Shown: positions 9,728 to 19,232, counted from the stretch's first letter. The stretch is DNA of 64,000 nt from Candidatus Paraprochloron terpiosi LD05 (GCA_018141785.1 CP073341.1:806001-870000), one strand, 5' to 3'. The notes: generated by a model from the sequence alone, not told the origin. Numbers and translations are program-made.

Positions 9728-10574
9728 GTGCGGCTCGAAAGTCGCAGTAGTTAGTGGGTAAAACCCCATGGGGAGTGTCTTCCCGGTTCCCGCCCGAAGG
9801 AGCCTCAACCCTCTTTGAGGGGGTTTCACAGCTAGAGGGTTAAATGGCTAAGTTTTCTATTAGTCCGATAGTGGTAACGGCCTAGGGAAAGTCTGATATG
9901 GTGAGCATAAAGCGAAGCTTGCAGCCTCGTTACGTAGGAAGAGTGAAAGCCCAACTGAAACACTCTAACCAAAAATGGTATGCGGTATATGTGAAAGATG
10001 GAATCTCACCGTCATCGCGTAGACACCACGCCGCCGGGGTATTGAGCAGCCCGCCGTCAGACGTATCTAACTATTGTGAAACGAGTTAACCTCCACAGGG
10101 TCTGGTCTTGCACCAGTAGGAAAGGAGTAATCTGTACCAATTCCCTGGGGAGAAAGGACTCTCTTAAGAAGCGAAGGTCGTCATAGGCGAAAGTCCGAGG
10201 GAAAACACGACTGTATAACCTGACTCATAGACAAATGTCTACTCGAAAGGGGAGCTGACGTAGGAGAGGGTGAAACGTAATTACAAATCCATTCGTACAG
10301 GATTTGTAATCTGAAACTGGAACTTGAGACCCAATGTTCCCCATAAGTTTGAAGCGTTATGGCTAATCGCTAATGGCGGGGATGACTGGTCAAATCTAAG
10401 GATTAATAAAACCACTTGACTGCCTGACGGCAGGAATAGTCCTGAAAAACCAGTCCTAGAAATGGGAATTAACGCACCGGGAGTAGGATGATACACCAGG
10501 AGCCGGGTGCTTTGAAAGTGTACGCCCGGCGGTACTGTGAGGGGGAAAACCTGTAAGGGTCTACCTATCTCGAC
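9728..10574 (+). mobile_element. ORF-less group II intron D' nested in intron D
   Basis: 847 bases, same strand as host intron D. The 5' end GTGCGGCTCG is at 9728; domain V begins at 10500 (GAGCCGGGTGC); the 3' end is CTATCTCGAC at 10574. Removing it joins TATGAGGGTGAC to AGTCCCTCCCGTG, matching the continuous sequence in introns C and F. It is a close relative of B' (6525-7317). No reverse-transcriptase frame is present. D plus D' is a twintron: D' must leave before D's domain I can fold. Confidence 0.87.
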
Positions 10575-10976
10575 AGTCCCTCCCGTGAAGGAATCACGTG
10601 AATCCCCTGCTCCTGCGCAGCCGCGCCCTCCGGGCTGGCCACAGTGAGATTAATCATCAGGCTGAAGCTGGCAACAGGGCGGTAAAGTGCGGCCAAACGG
10701 TTAGGCAGAGATACTTCCGCTAACAGGGAGAACACCGGGATAACCTAACGTGAATCATCTGAGAAAAGACCTAATTTATGACACTGTCGGAAGGCCGTTA
10801 CAGACGACAGAAGAGACCCCGAAAAAGGCTCGTAAGGGTAGAGAATGGCCACTTACATTCCTGAGCTGGTGATAGGTCAATTGATGAGTCCCAAGGGTTC
10901 GTAACAATAGTTCATTCGGAACGAGTAAAAACTCGCCCAACTTCCACTGAAGCAGGGGATTCCAAACCCAACAATG

Positions 10977-11006
10977 CCTGCTCAGGCGCGGCTGCGCAGG
11001 AGCAGG
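10977..11006. repeat. 30-base GC-rich hairpin in intron D
   Basis: Identical 30-base sequence to 3953-3982, but at a different intron position, so the element itself has moved or been copied. Confidence 0.85.
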
Positions 11007-11195
11007 AGTGGTGGGGTCGTCTGATTAACGGCCTATCGGAAAGGCGAGGGTAAGAGAGGGCGTAACTGCCTGATGGTTTCTACAGAGAAGATACCCAATG
11101 TAATTATCAGAGCGACTAATGAGGTCAAACTGTGAACATCACTAACCAGACTCCAATCGAATACCGCAGTCTGAAAGCCTTGAGGCTCCACTTAG

Positions 11196-11220
11196 CCCCC
11201 GGCATCCTCGATGGCGGGGG
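11196..11220. repeat. 25-base hairpin in the intron D maturase
   Basis: Same 25 bases as 5270-5294 and at the same codon boundary (after L-H-L-A). In D only about 11 bases are replaced, whereas C has also lost about 180 bases to its right. Confidence 0.85.
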
Positions 11221-12489
11221 CGGGGAAGATTGGCCGGAGGGCTGACGATGTCTGGAAGGACTTGCCATGGAAGAAATTCCGACGGCAGGTATTTCGATTA
11301 CAACGGGCAATCTTCAAAGCGCAAAAGAACAACCAAAAAGCCAAGGTCAAACGTTTACAACGGCTCCTATTACAGAGTCGTGCTGCCCAAGCACTGGCCG
11401 TCAAACAAGTAACACAGTTAAATACAGGGCGTAAGTCCCCCGGAGTTGATGGGAAAACAGCACTCTCTACCAGAGAGCGTCTAGTGTTGTGTCAAAGGCT
11501 GAACAAGCACTGGTACCACTGGAAACACCAGCAACTGAGAAGGGTAAATATCCCCAAGCCTAACGGTAAAACAAGGGGATTAGGCATCCCGACAATAGCC
11601 GACCGGGCATGGCAAGCGTTGCTCAAGTTAGCAGCCGAGCCTGCCTACGAAGCAACTGCCGGAGAAAGAAGCTACGGCTTCCGACCCGGTCGCTGTACTG
11701 CGGACGCACAAAAGCTAATCTTCGACAACCTAAAGAGCCAAACAAATGGCAAGGACAAACTGATTCTGGAAACAGATATCAGCAAATGCTTTGACGAAAT
11801 TGACCACAAGGTCATGCTCAGAGGGGTTGTCTTACCAAAAGAGGCTCTCAGGGGTCTGAAGTTGGCTGTAAAAGCAGGCGTCCGTGGTGAATACACCTCC
11901 AGTACTAAGGGCACACCCCAGGGTGGGGTAATTTCACCCTTACTGGCCAATGTTGCCCTAGATGGATTCGAGAACCTAGGGTCAAACCAATGGAAGAGAG
12001 AACGGTCAAGGCCGCTAATAAGGGGTATTCGTTACGCGGACGACGCGGTCTTTATCTGTAAACCCGGAGCTGACACCAAGAGGCTGCGGGAGGACATCGA
12101 CGAATTTTTGAAGTCCAGAGGGCTAAGAATTAACGAAACTAAGACTAAGGTGAGTAAAGCTACGGATGGTTTCGATTTCCTGGGGTGGCGCTTCCGCGTT
12201 AATTCCCGTGGAGTCTTCAAATCCACACCGAGCTCCGAGAATTATGCAGACATCAAGGCTAAGGTAAAAGCTACTTGGAGAAGTGGCGCAACCACGGAGG
12301 CTCGCCTGAAAAGGATAGAGTCACAAGTCCGAGGCGGTCGTCAAAATCACAAAAACTGCGATATGAACAAGCACTCGCTATGGTCGCTTAATCACTGGGT
12401 TTGGCGTAAGCTGAGGTGGGAAAAACGCAGAATGGCAATTAAGGAAGCTGAGAAAGCAAGACGTCTGGCTATCAAGGGTAAACCCTTAG

Positions 12490-12508
12490 GAGCGCGCGAG
12501 GCGCGCTC
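12490..12508. repeat. 19-base perfect hairpin in the intron D maturase
   Basis: Same sequence and codon position as 4159-4177. It replaces the G-A-A-K-R-Q-L junction before the HNH domain and shifts the frame. Confidence 0.85.
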
Positions 12509-12952
12509 ACATCAGAGCAGATAAAGAAAGCTTTCCCAACAGTTTCTCGAAAAGTCAATGGCCACGTAATGGTCAAAGGTGATGCCTCACCCTTCGATGG
12601 AAACTTAACCTATTGGGTCGGTCGGAATTCCAAGCTATATAGTGGGCCAACCGCCGAAGCCATTAAACGGCAGAAAGGCAAATGTCAGCATTGCAACCGA
12701 CCATTCATGGAGATGGATGGAGCCGTGGAGTTGCACCACATTGAAGGCAACCATAACAACTGGAAACGTAAGAATCTAGCTGCCCTCCATCGGGAATGTC
12801 ACCAGGCGCAAGCGGTACACCGCAAGCGTATTAAGGACGAACTCCGTTCGCGCGTCGTAAAGACATAGAAGCACCTGAGCTGTATGAGGTGAAAGTCTCA
12901 CGTACAGTTCGTAGGAGAGGGGCGAGGCGGTAACGTCTCCCTCGACTCTAAT

Positions 12953-13284
12953 AGAGATTCCTTTGAGTTGATGAATCTCGACCTGGATGAGGATATTTTT
13001 GGCTGGATGAATGGAGAATTCGCCTTGAGTCTGATTGGGGTGAATGAAGGTATATTTAGAGATTTTGGTATCGGTACCTCAGCAATATTCCAAACGAGCG
13101 ATTGGGAGACGGCTAACAGAACCCTGGCTAAATTGGAAGATTTGGCGGTCCAAAATCCGGATGTCGCCATAGATCGCCGCACTGTCCAGGACAAAACAAT
13201 CGTCGAATGGAAAACGCCACTAGGAGAAGTACTCTTATCCTATGGTTGGCTAGATAATAATTCCCTGACTATTGCTTGGGGTAG
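12953..13284 (+). pseudogene. DUF3352-family protein, exon 2
   Basis: Continues in phase from exon 1 after removal of intron D (R-D-S-F-E-L-M-N-L-D-L). It encodes D-I-F-G-W-M-N-G-E-F-A-L-S-L-I, a recognisable DUF3352 segment, and ends within a serine codon where antisense intron B2 starts. The two leftover bases (AG) pair with the first base of exon 3 to restore that codon. Confidence 0.82.
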
Positions 13285-14300
13285 GTTCGGGTCGAAGGAG
13301 TGGTCGCCCACCCCAGCTCCCTTTCAGAACCGTGCATGAGACTTTCATCTCACACGGCTCCTATGACCTTTGTGCTGGTAACCCGCCTCTTTTAAAGGCT
13401 AGAAACCCCTTGATTACCTCTATCCAGCTGGTACTGGGGGTTGTGGCAATCTTCGCCTTTTCCTATTCCTTTTCAGTTTATCTGTTCCTACTCGGATTTA
13501 TCAGAGCCTAAATTCGGATTAAATTCCTACTCGGCCATCATATTACCTGGACCTTAAATTCAGAACCGGATTATCCTCATCGTTCGTATCTCTACGACGG
13601 TATTTGGTCTTTTCAACCTCAGGCATCTCTTTTGGGTAGTAATTTGCTCTCGGTCATTACGGGCAATTGTTTAGCTCATGGCTTTCGTTCCCGCGTCCTA
13701 CCCGAATGGCCTCGATAGAAGTATGCCTGCCCTCCCTCTCCGGGTACCACCCCTAGGAGAGAGAACCATTCGTTTTTCCTCGTTCCAAATCAGAAATTGT
13801 TCCTACCCAGAGTCTCACCACTTCGTCCACCGACCCCCTAGGAATGCTGCTATTAAAGGAAAAGCGCAGCAGGGTTTTGGTTATCGGTTAGGAAGCCCAT
13901 TAAGGAGGTCTCCCCCCAAACTAAACGCTGTACTCCTACGGCTTAGACGCTTTTTCCGGTGATTCGCTTCACCTGTTTCCAGGATGCCTGTTGACCGTGG
14001 ATTCTCCTCATTAGCGCCAGGGTGCCTTTCGGCTCTGATTGCGCCCTGTTCCCAGCTTCACACTCCGGAGGCTAACCCGGCGAGCCTGCTTGAATTCACA
14101 GTTGTGTGTGGGCAGATAGAGATTCACTTATCCCTTAAGTGGCTGGACTTGGGGGACTGATTCCTGACCAGTTCCGCACCAGCATTCCTGATTTAGTTGT
14201 CAAGGTACTTTCGTACCCAGCCTGGGGTTATGTCATTTGGCTGTTAAGCCGCGCTGGAGCGAGTCTCAGAGCGGCTACTTTCGCCCAGAACGAGTCGCCC
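13285..14300 (-). mobile_element. ORF-less group II intron B2, antisense in the DUF3352 gene
   Basis: 1016 bases on the minus strand. The 5' end GGGCGACTCG is at 14300, domain V at 13327-13360, and the 3' end CGACCCGAAC at 13285. It is the uninterrupted relative of B1. No reverse-transcriptase frame is present. It is antisense to the DUF3352 gene, so it cannot be removed from that mRNA and inactivates the gene. The coding frame rejoins exactly across it (W-G-S-P-F-A-D-I-L), which fixes the boundaries. Confidence 0.9.
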
Positions 14301-14574
14301 TCCTTTTGCCGATATCCTCAAGGTTCGACCAAAAACTTCTCTAGCTCAAAGCCAAAACTTTAAAGCCATGACAGGTTCTTTGCCCCAAAAGAATTTCGGC
14401 TACTTTTATTTCGACATGGCAAAAGCAACGGCGGCATTCAAGTATTACAATGAGCTGCCCCCAGAAACCAGGGAAATTCTCGATTCGATCCGAGGTATTG
14501 GGGCCACCACCATTCTGAAGGATAGTTCCACCAGGGAACTGGATCTCTTATTCCACCTCCGACCCAGGGATTAA
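14301..14574 (+). pseudogene. DUF3352-family protein, exon 3 (C-terminus)
   Basis: Last 90 residues of the DUF3352 protein, with N-F-G-Y-F-Y-F-D-M and G-A-T-T-I-L-K-D-S-S-T-R-E-L-D. It ends with a stop at 14574. An internal ATG at 14368 gives a 68-residue frame, but this is a fragment rather than an independent gene. Confidence 0.8.
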
Positions 14575-14579
14575 GATTG

Positions 14580-14740
14580 CTACAGGGCGCTCTGTAAAGC
14601 CCATTTTAATTGCTCAACGCTCTTGTAGACCATTTGCGGACTGTCAATCAAAGCCAAGTCCATCGCCTGGGCTAGTTTTTGGGGAGTTTGACTAAATATC
14701 AGATAAGCGTCATAAAGCGGTAAATTGAGGTATAATGGTC
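14580..14740 (-). pseudogene. C-terminal fragment of an interrupted minus-strand gene
   Basis: An open minus-strand frame ending at 14580 encodes S-Q-T-P-Q-K-L-A-Q-A-M-D-L followed by D-S-P-Q-M-V-Y-K-S-V. The reading looks like a real protein tail but the family was not recognised. The IS607-type element begins immediately at its open end, and an FHA-like fragment on the same strand lies on the element's far side. The two may be halves of one gene; this is inference from position and strand only. Confidence 0.45.
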
Positions 14741-14763
14741 AGTAAGCGTTTGAGGTTGTCAAA

Positions 14764-15383
14764 ATCAAAAAATATGTCAAGCCAAGAGAGGCAGCGGAAA
14801 AAATCGGAGTTCACGTCAGAACTCTTGCGCGATGGCACAGTGAAGGCAGAATCAAAGCCATCAAAACTCCGTCTGGACAACGAAGGTATGACGTTGAATC
14901 CTACACTGTCGGAATTGAAAAAGAGCGAGCCACAGTTATCTATGCCAGGGTCAGCTCCCGGATTCATCGGCCTGATCTTCAAAGACAAATTGCCGCCATC
15001 AGTAATTTGTACCCCACCGCAGAAATCATTAGCGAAATCGGAGGAGGGCTTAACTTCAAAAGAAAAAGACTTACAGCCTTATTGGGGAGAGTCATGCAAG
15101 GAGATGTCGCGAGAATTATTATCGCACACAAAGACAGGCTGGCAAGATTCGGGTTCGATTTTTGTCAATGGTTCTGTGAGCAATTTGACTGTAAAATCTT
15201 GGTTCTCAACGAAAAAACCTGTCTCCAGAAGCAGAAATGGTTGAGGACATCCTCACCATTCTCCACTGCTTCAGCAGCAAGCTCTATGGACTCCGAAAGT
15301 ATAAGACTAAAATCTCCGAAGATAAAAATTTATCCCAGCTCAGGGCTAAAAAAGGATTGGAACAAATGGATAGCAGCTTGTAG
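14764..15383 (+). pseudogene. tnpA: IS607-type TnpA serine recombinase (frameshifted, no ATG)
   Basis: Begins K-Y-V-K-P-R-E-A-A-E-K-I-G-V-H-V-R-T-L-A-R-W, the helix-turn-helix of IS607 transposases, then I-Y-A-R-V-S-S (catalytic serine block) and A-H-K-D-R-L-A-R-F-G. An ATC occupies the place where an ATG start would be expected (14764). Near 15220 one base is missing: upstream codons are in one frame, while the expected C-terminus (E-A-E-M-V-E-D-I-L-T-I-L) continues in another and ends at 15383. As it stands, the upstream frame runs straight into tnpB. Recombinase activity is doubtful. Confidence 0.8.
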
Positions 15384-16434
15384 ATATAGTTTCAACCAGG
15401 CTATTGCCTATCAAAAAGAAAATGGCAAGCTGGGAAAATACAAACTCCGCAACATTATTATGCAATCACATTTGCCGGAATGGGTAAAAGAAACACCTTG
15501 CCATATAAGACAAAATGCCATTTTTGACTCACATCAAGCTTATCTTAAAAGTCGAGACTGTAAATTTAGGAGTTGCAAGGCTCCCAGACAAACAATCAAA
15601 TTTAACAATACCAGTTACACAAAAGGAAAATGGTACTCGAGGTTAACCAAAGGGAAAGATTTTCAAAGTAGCGAGCCTATACCTGTTAGCAGCGCTCATG
15701 CCACTCAAATAGTAAAAACTAAGTGTGGGGATTGGTTCGCTGTTTTTGTGGAGGAAGCTAAACCCACTATTAATAATGCAGATGGAATAATCGCAATAGA
15801 CCCAGGAGTAAGGACGTTTCTGACGGGATTCGATGGCCAATCATTTATAGAAATTGGAGTCGGGGACATAGGAAGAATAACCAGGTTGTGCCAGCATTTA
15901 GACAATTTAGTGAGTCGCCTAAGCCTATCGAAATCGAAAAGACAAAGGCAGAAGATAAGAAAAGCGGCGGCAAGGAGCCGAAAGAAAATCAGGAACTTAA
16001 TTGATGAATGTCATCATCAGGCTGCTTCTTGGTTGAGCAACAATTATCAAACGATTTTCTTGCCAGCATTTGAAGCAAGCCAAATGACGAAAAAGAAAAA
16101 AAGAAGGATAAAAAGCAAAACAGCAAGACAAATGCTGACTTGGGCGCATTATAGGTTCAAACAAGTCTTGAAAAATCGAGCTGTGTTAAGTGGCTGTCAA
16201 GTAATTGATACAACAGAAGAATTTACCAGCAAAACTTGTACCAAATGTGGCCATATTCACGCAAAACTAGGTGGCAACAAGGTGTTTAAATGTCCAGAAT
16301 GTGGGCATGAAATCAATCGAGATTTCAACGGTGCTTTAGGCATTTTGCTTAAAGCTTTGAGGGATACCTCCGTCACTTTTTCAAGTGATGCTATTGTCGT
16401 ACACGACGGTGTTATGCCGTTTTGTACCGCATAA
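15286..16434 (+). CDS. tnpB: TnpB RNA-guided nuclease
   Basis: About 382 residues from ATG 15286. RuvC motifs are all present: A-I-D-P-G-V-R-T-F (first aspartate), F-L-P-A-F-E-A-S-Q-M (glutamate), and N-R-D-F-N-G-A (last aspartate). The zinc ribbon C-T-K-C-G-H…C-P-E-C-G-H is intact. Family members are the ancestors of Cas12 and cut DNA using an RNA guide made from the element's right end. Because of the tnpA frameshift, the same frame is open from about 14746, so a TnpA-TnpB fusion of roughly 560 residues could be made; a separate TnpB from ATG 15286 is the more conservative reading. Confidence 0.85.
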   Translation: MDSESIRLKSPKIKIYPSSGLKKDWNKWIAACRYSFNQAIAYQKENGKLGKYKLRNIIMQSHLPEWVKETPCHIRQNAIFDSHQAYLKSRDCKFRSCKAPRQTIKFNNTSYTKGKWYSRLTKGKDFQSSEPIPVSSAHATQIVKTKCGDWFAVFVEEAKPTINNADGIIAIDPGVRTFLTGFDGQSFIEIGVGDIGRITRLCQHLDNLVSRLSLSKSKRQRQKIRKAAARSRKKIRNLIDECHHQAASWLSNNYQTIFLPAFEASQMTKKKKRRIKSKTARQMLTWAHYRFKQVLKNRAVLSGCQVIDTTEEFTSKTCTKCGHIHAKLGGNKVFKCPECGHEINRDFNGALGILLKALRDTSVTFSSDAIVVHDGVMPFCTA

Positions 16435-16464
16435 ATGTATCAGTACTTCTATTTCGCTTATTGC

Positions 16465-16920
16465 TCAATTTATTAACCTTTCGGGCGTGCGCGCCCTCAA
16501 GGCGTTCCAGGCGCGCACGCCTGGAACGTTAACCAAGTTATCTTTCGAGGCTTCAATTCCTGGGGATAATATTTTCACACCAGCAAGGTGAGGCTCTCCA
16601 GAAACTGCTTGTTTGAATAAATCTTTGGCCACACTGAAAAAGTTAGGCTTTTGATACTCAGTTTCATTAGGTATAATCGATAATTTTTGCTCTTGAACAG
16701 CAGATATATTTTCTGTTTTTGATTCATTTGAATCTACTTCTATAACTACTTTTAAGACCCTATTGCCTACCTTAATTTCATCTCCGTTTTTCAGCTTATA
16801 CTTGGATTTGGGGTGGTTGAGGACCAGTGAGGTCCCGTTGCCACTGCTTAAATCGCCAACGCCGATCACTGGAGGGATCCTTTGGCCATTGATTCTGAAG
16901 TAAATTTTTTGGACTTTAGC
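16465..16920 (-). pseudogene. FHA-domain protein fragment
   Basis: The frame has a stop immediately upstream (about 16925) and no start codon. It opens inside an FHA domain: G-V-G-D-L-S-S-G-N-G-T-S followed by L-K-N-G-D-E-I-K-V-G-N-R-V-L-K-V-V, the final part of the phosphothreonine-binding fold. A low-complexity linker and a V-A-K-D-L-F-K-Q-A-V-S-G-E segment follow. The 3' end runs through nested palindromes (16485-16528) that encode an arginine-rich tail. Lacking its N-terminus and next to the IS607 element, it is a remnant. Confidence 0.65.
16503..16528. repeat. 26-base perfect hairpin (CGTTCCAGGCG…CGCCTGGAACG)
   Basis: Strong inverted repeat immediately adjacent to a second GC-rich palindrome (16485-16498, GGGCGTGCGCGCCC). 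Both lie at the 3' end of the FHA fragment and look like inserted hairpins rather than coding sequence. Confidence 0.8.
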
Positions 16921-16953
16921 TTAAGCTTGAGAACAGATCTGTTTTGGCATTGA

Positions 16954-17282
16954 TTAGATATTTCGTGCTGCCTCGAGCAAGTGCTCGTGAACTTCTGTTG
17001 TCGCAGCAATAATCAGTCCAGGTAGGCGATACCCTTTACAGCTATGCAGTGGCGGTAGAAGTGAACCATCTAGAGTGGTGACTAGATAACCTGCCTCTCT
17101 GGCGATAAAAGCAAGTGCTCCTGCGTCAATAAATTGCGCCGATCTTACCGCAGCAGCGCACACATCCCCTGTGAGAATGCCGTTGAGATTAGGAATTTGC
17201 ACTTCGGTAGAATAACAGTTAGCCAAATCTATTACCTCATATCTATCCTCAAGGAACGGTTTGAGCTTGTCCATCTTCAATC
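16954..17282 (-). CDS. Inositol monophosphatase-family protein, exon 2
   Basis: C-terminal half of the phosphatase whose first exon is 19808-20342. Joined across intron E the protein reads I-Y-L-G | L-K-M-D-K-L-K-P-F, in phase through a split glycine codon (G from exon 1, GA from exon 2). Motif G-I-L-T-G-D-V-C-A-A-A-V…F-I-D-A-G-A-L is the typical C-terminal region of the lithium-sensitive phosphatase fold. The total spliced product would be 287 residues, a normal family length. Expression requires intron E to splice. Confidence 0.82.
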
Positions 17283-17356
17283 ATTAGAGTCGAGGGAGAT
17301 GTTACCACCCCGCCCCTCTCCTACGAACTGTACGTGAGACTTTCACCTCATACAGC

Positions 17357-19159
17357 TCAGGTGCTTCTACACCAATGGGAGGCGCGCTTTACGAGTCCGT
17401 CTTTAATGCGCTTGCGGTGTATCGCTTGCGTTTGATGACATTCCCGATGGAGGGCGACTAGATTCTTACGTTTCCAGTTGTTATGGTTACCGTCAATGTG
17501 GTGCAACTCCACGGCACCATCCATCTCCATGAACTTACGGTTGCAATGCTGACACTTACCCTTCTGTCGCTTGATAGCTTCAGCGGTTGGCCCACTATAT
17601 AGTTTGGAATTTCGACCGGGCCAATAGGAGATGTTCCCATTGTAGGGTGAGGCATCACCTGTAACCATCACGTGGTTATTGACTTTCCAGGGAACTGTTG
17701 GGAAAGCTTTCTTAATCTGCTCTGATGTGAGCTGGCGTTTAGCCGCTCCTAAGGGTTTACCCTTGATAGCCAGACGTCTTGCTTTCTCTGCTTCCTTGAT
17801 TGCCATCCTGCGTTTTTCAGCCCTCAGCTTACGCCATACCCAGTGATTGAGCGACCATAGCGAGTGCTTGCTCATATCGCAGTTTTTGTGATACTGCCTC
17901 CAACCTCGGACTTGTGACTCTATCCTTTTCAGGCGAGCATCCGTGGTTGCGCCATTTTTCCAGGTAGCCTTTACCTTAGCCTTTATGTCTGCATAGTTCT
18001 CGGAACTCGGTGTGGACTTAAAGACCCCACGGGAGTTGACACGGAAGTGCCACCCCAGAAAGTCGAATCCATCCGTAGCTTTACTCACCTTAGTCTTAGT
18101 TTCGTTAATTCTTAGCCCTCTGGACTTTAGGAATTTGTCGATGTCTCCCCGTAGCTTCTTGGTATCAGCTCCGGGTTTACAGATAAAGACCGCGTCATCT
18201 GCGTAACGTATACCCCTTATGAGAGTCCCATTTCTACGACTCACTTTCCACTGATTCAACCCCAGGTTCTCAAATCCATCTAGGGCTATGTTGGCCAGTA
18301 AGGGTGATATGACACCACCTTGAGGCGTACCCTTTATACTGGAGGGGTATTCACCACGAACGCCAGCTTTTACGGCTTTCTTTAACCCCTTTAGGGCTTC
18401 GATTGGTAAGACTACTCCATTGAGCATGACCTTGTGGTCAATTTCGTCAAAGCATTTACTGATATCTGTTTCCAGAATCAGCTTGTCTTTACCATTTGCA
18501 TTGCTGTTAAGGTTCTGAAAAATTAGCTTTTGTGCGTCCGCAGTACAGCGTCCGGGTCTGAAGCCGTAGCTTCTTTCTCCGGCGGTTGCCTCGTAGGCTG
18601 GCTCTGCTGCTAACTTAAGCAACGCTTGCCATGCCCGGTCAGCTATTGCAGGAATGCCTAATCCCCGTGTTTTGCCGTTAGGCTTGGGGATGTTTACCCT
18701 TCTCAGTTGTTGGTGTTTCCAGTGGTACCAGTGCTTGTTCAGCCTTTGGCACAACACTAGACGCTCTTTGGGGGAAAGCGCTGTTTTGCCATCAACTCCG
18801 GGGGACTTACGCCCTTGGTTTAGCTGTGTTACTTGTTTGACGGCCAGAGCTTGAGCTGCACGACTCTGTAGTAGGAGCCGTTGTAAACGTTTGACTTTGG
18901 CTTTTTGCTTGTTCTTTTGCGCTTTGAAGATACTCCGCTGTAACCGAAAGACTTGTTGCCGGAATCGCTTCCATGGTAGGTCTTTCCAGACATCGTTAGC
19001 CCTCCGACCTATCTTCCCCGCCCGCAGGAATGCTGCTAAGTGGAGTATCAAGGCTTTCAGACTGCGGTATTCGATTGAAGCCTGTTTAGTGATATTCACA
19101 GTTTTGACCTCATTAATCGCTCTGATAATTACATTGGGTCTCTTCTCTGTAGAAACCAT
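17357..19159 (-). CDS. ltrA: Group II intron E reverse transcriptase/maturase with HNH domain
   Basis: 600 residues, full length. Layout: N-terminal extension; RT fingers and palm with K-P-N-G-K-T-R-G-L-G-I-P, E-R-S-Y-G-F-R-P, T-P-Q-G-G-V-I-S-P-L-L and the catalytic R-Y-A-D-D; thumb/domain X (V-R-G-W-R-Q-Y-H-K-N); and a C-terminal HNH nuclease with paired cysteines (C-Q-H-C) and E-L-H-H-I-D-G-N-H-N-N-W. Such proteins help the intron RNA fold, cut the second DNA strand and copy the RNA into DNA during retrohoming. The start codon ATG (19159) gives M-V-S-T-E-K, the same as in other copies. The stop lies inside domain V (17357 versus 17325-17358), an unusually late end for an intron ORF. Confidence 0.93.
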   Translation of the reverse strand: MVSTEKRPNVIIRAINEVKTVNITKQASIEYRSLKALILHLAAFLRAGKIGRRANDVWKDLPWKRFRQQVFRLQRSIFKAQKNKQKAKVKRLQRLLLQSRAAQALAVKQVTQLNQGRKSPGVDGKTALSPKERLVLCQRLNKHWYHWKHQQLRRVNIPKPNGKTRGLGIPAIADRAWQALLKLAAEPAYEATAGERSYGFRPGRCTADAQKLIFQNLNSNANGKDKLILETDISKCFDEIDHKVMLNGVVLPIEALKGLKKAVKAGVRGEYPSSIKGTPQGGVISPLLANIALDGFENLGLNQWKVSRRNGTLIRGIRYADDAVFICKPGADTKKLRGDIDKFLKSRGLRINETKTKVSKATDGFDFLGWHFRVNSRGVFKSTPSSENYADIKAKVKATWKNGATTDARLKRIESQVRGWRQYHKNCDMSKHSLWSLNHWVWRKLRAEKRRMAIKEAEKARRLAIKGKPLGAAKRQLTSEQIKKAFPTVPWKVNNHVMVTGDASPYNGNISYWPGRNSKLYSGPTAEAIKRQKGKCQHCNRKFMEMDGAVELHHIDGNHNNWKRKNLVALHRECHQTQAIHRKRIKDGLVKRASHWCRST

Positions 19160-19232
19160 CAGGCAGTTACGCCCTCTCTTACCCTCGCTTTTCCGATAGG
19201 CCGTTAATCGGGCGACCCCACCATCTCACATG

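Larger units (their letters stand above)
11073..12868 (+). pseudogene. Intron D maturase (frameshifted at both ends, RT core open)
   Basis: The start ATG (11073) is preserved, but one base is lost in the V-K-T-V-N-I segment, causing an early stop. A hairpin (11196-11220) sits at L-H-L-A. From there one frame (to 12524, up to 437 residues) encodes the whole reverse transcriptase and domain X, with P-Q-G-G-V-I-S-P-L-L-A-N and R-Y-A-D-D-A-V-F intact. A hairpin at 12490-12508 shifts the frame, leaving the HNH domain (12569-12868, with C-Q-H-C and E-L-H-H-I-E-G-N-H-N-N-W) as a separate frame. An RT-only protein from a GTG/ATG near 11211 is possible. Confidence 0.85.
9628..12952 (+). mobile_element. 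Group II intron D, sense-inserted in the DUF3352 gene
   Basis: 5' end GTGCGGCTCG at 9628, domain V at 12877-12910, 3' end CGACTCTAAT at 12952. Splicing would join H-S to R-D-S-F-E-L in phase, restoring the DUF3352 frame, so the boundaries are well supported. Domain I is shorter than in introns C and E, and a second intron (D') begins 100 bases in. Its maturase gene is damaged at both ends, so splicing would depend on maturase from another copy. Confidence 0.92.
14745..16480 (+). mobile_element. IS607-type element (TnpA serine recombinase + TnpB)
   Basis: Contains an N-terminally MerR-like serine recombinase of the IS607 TnpA type, overlapping a TnpB gene, both on the plus strand. No terminal inverted repeats are evident, as expected for IS607, and the ends given are approximate. 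The region around 16380-16480 just downstream of tnpB would be the expected place for the right-end guide (omega) RNA scaffold. Flanking minus-strand gene fragments suggest insertion into a gene. Confidence 0.8.

Noticed and set aside
9898..10089. 63-codon frame in intron D' as a possible intron-encoded protein.
   Set aside because: Lies over conserved intron RNA core also present in B' without the frame, and has no RT or nuclease motif.
11609..12226. Additional open frames on both strands within intron maturase genes.
   Set aside because: Shadows of the RT coding frame; the same shadows recur in every intron copy at the same place.
14735..15244. A 169-codon plus-strand frame overlapping tnpA.
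   Set aside because: It is the +1 shadow of the IS607 recombinase; the true frame has the helix-turn-helix and serine motifs.
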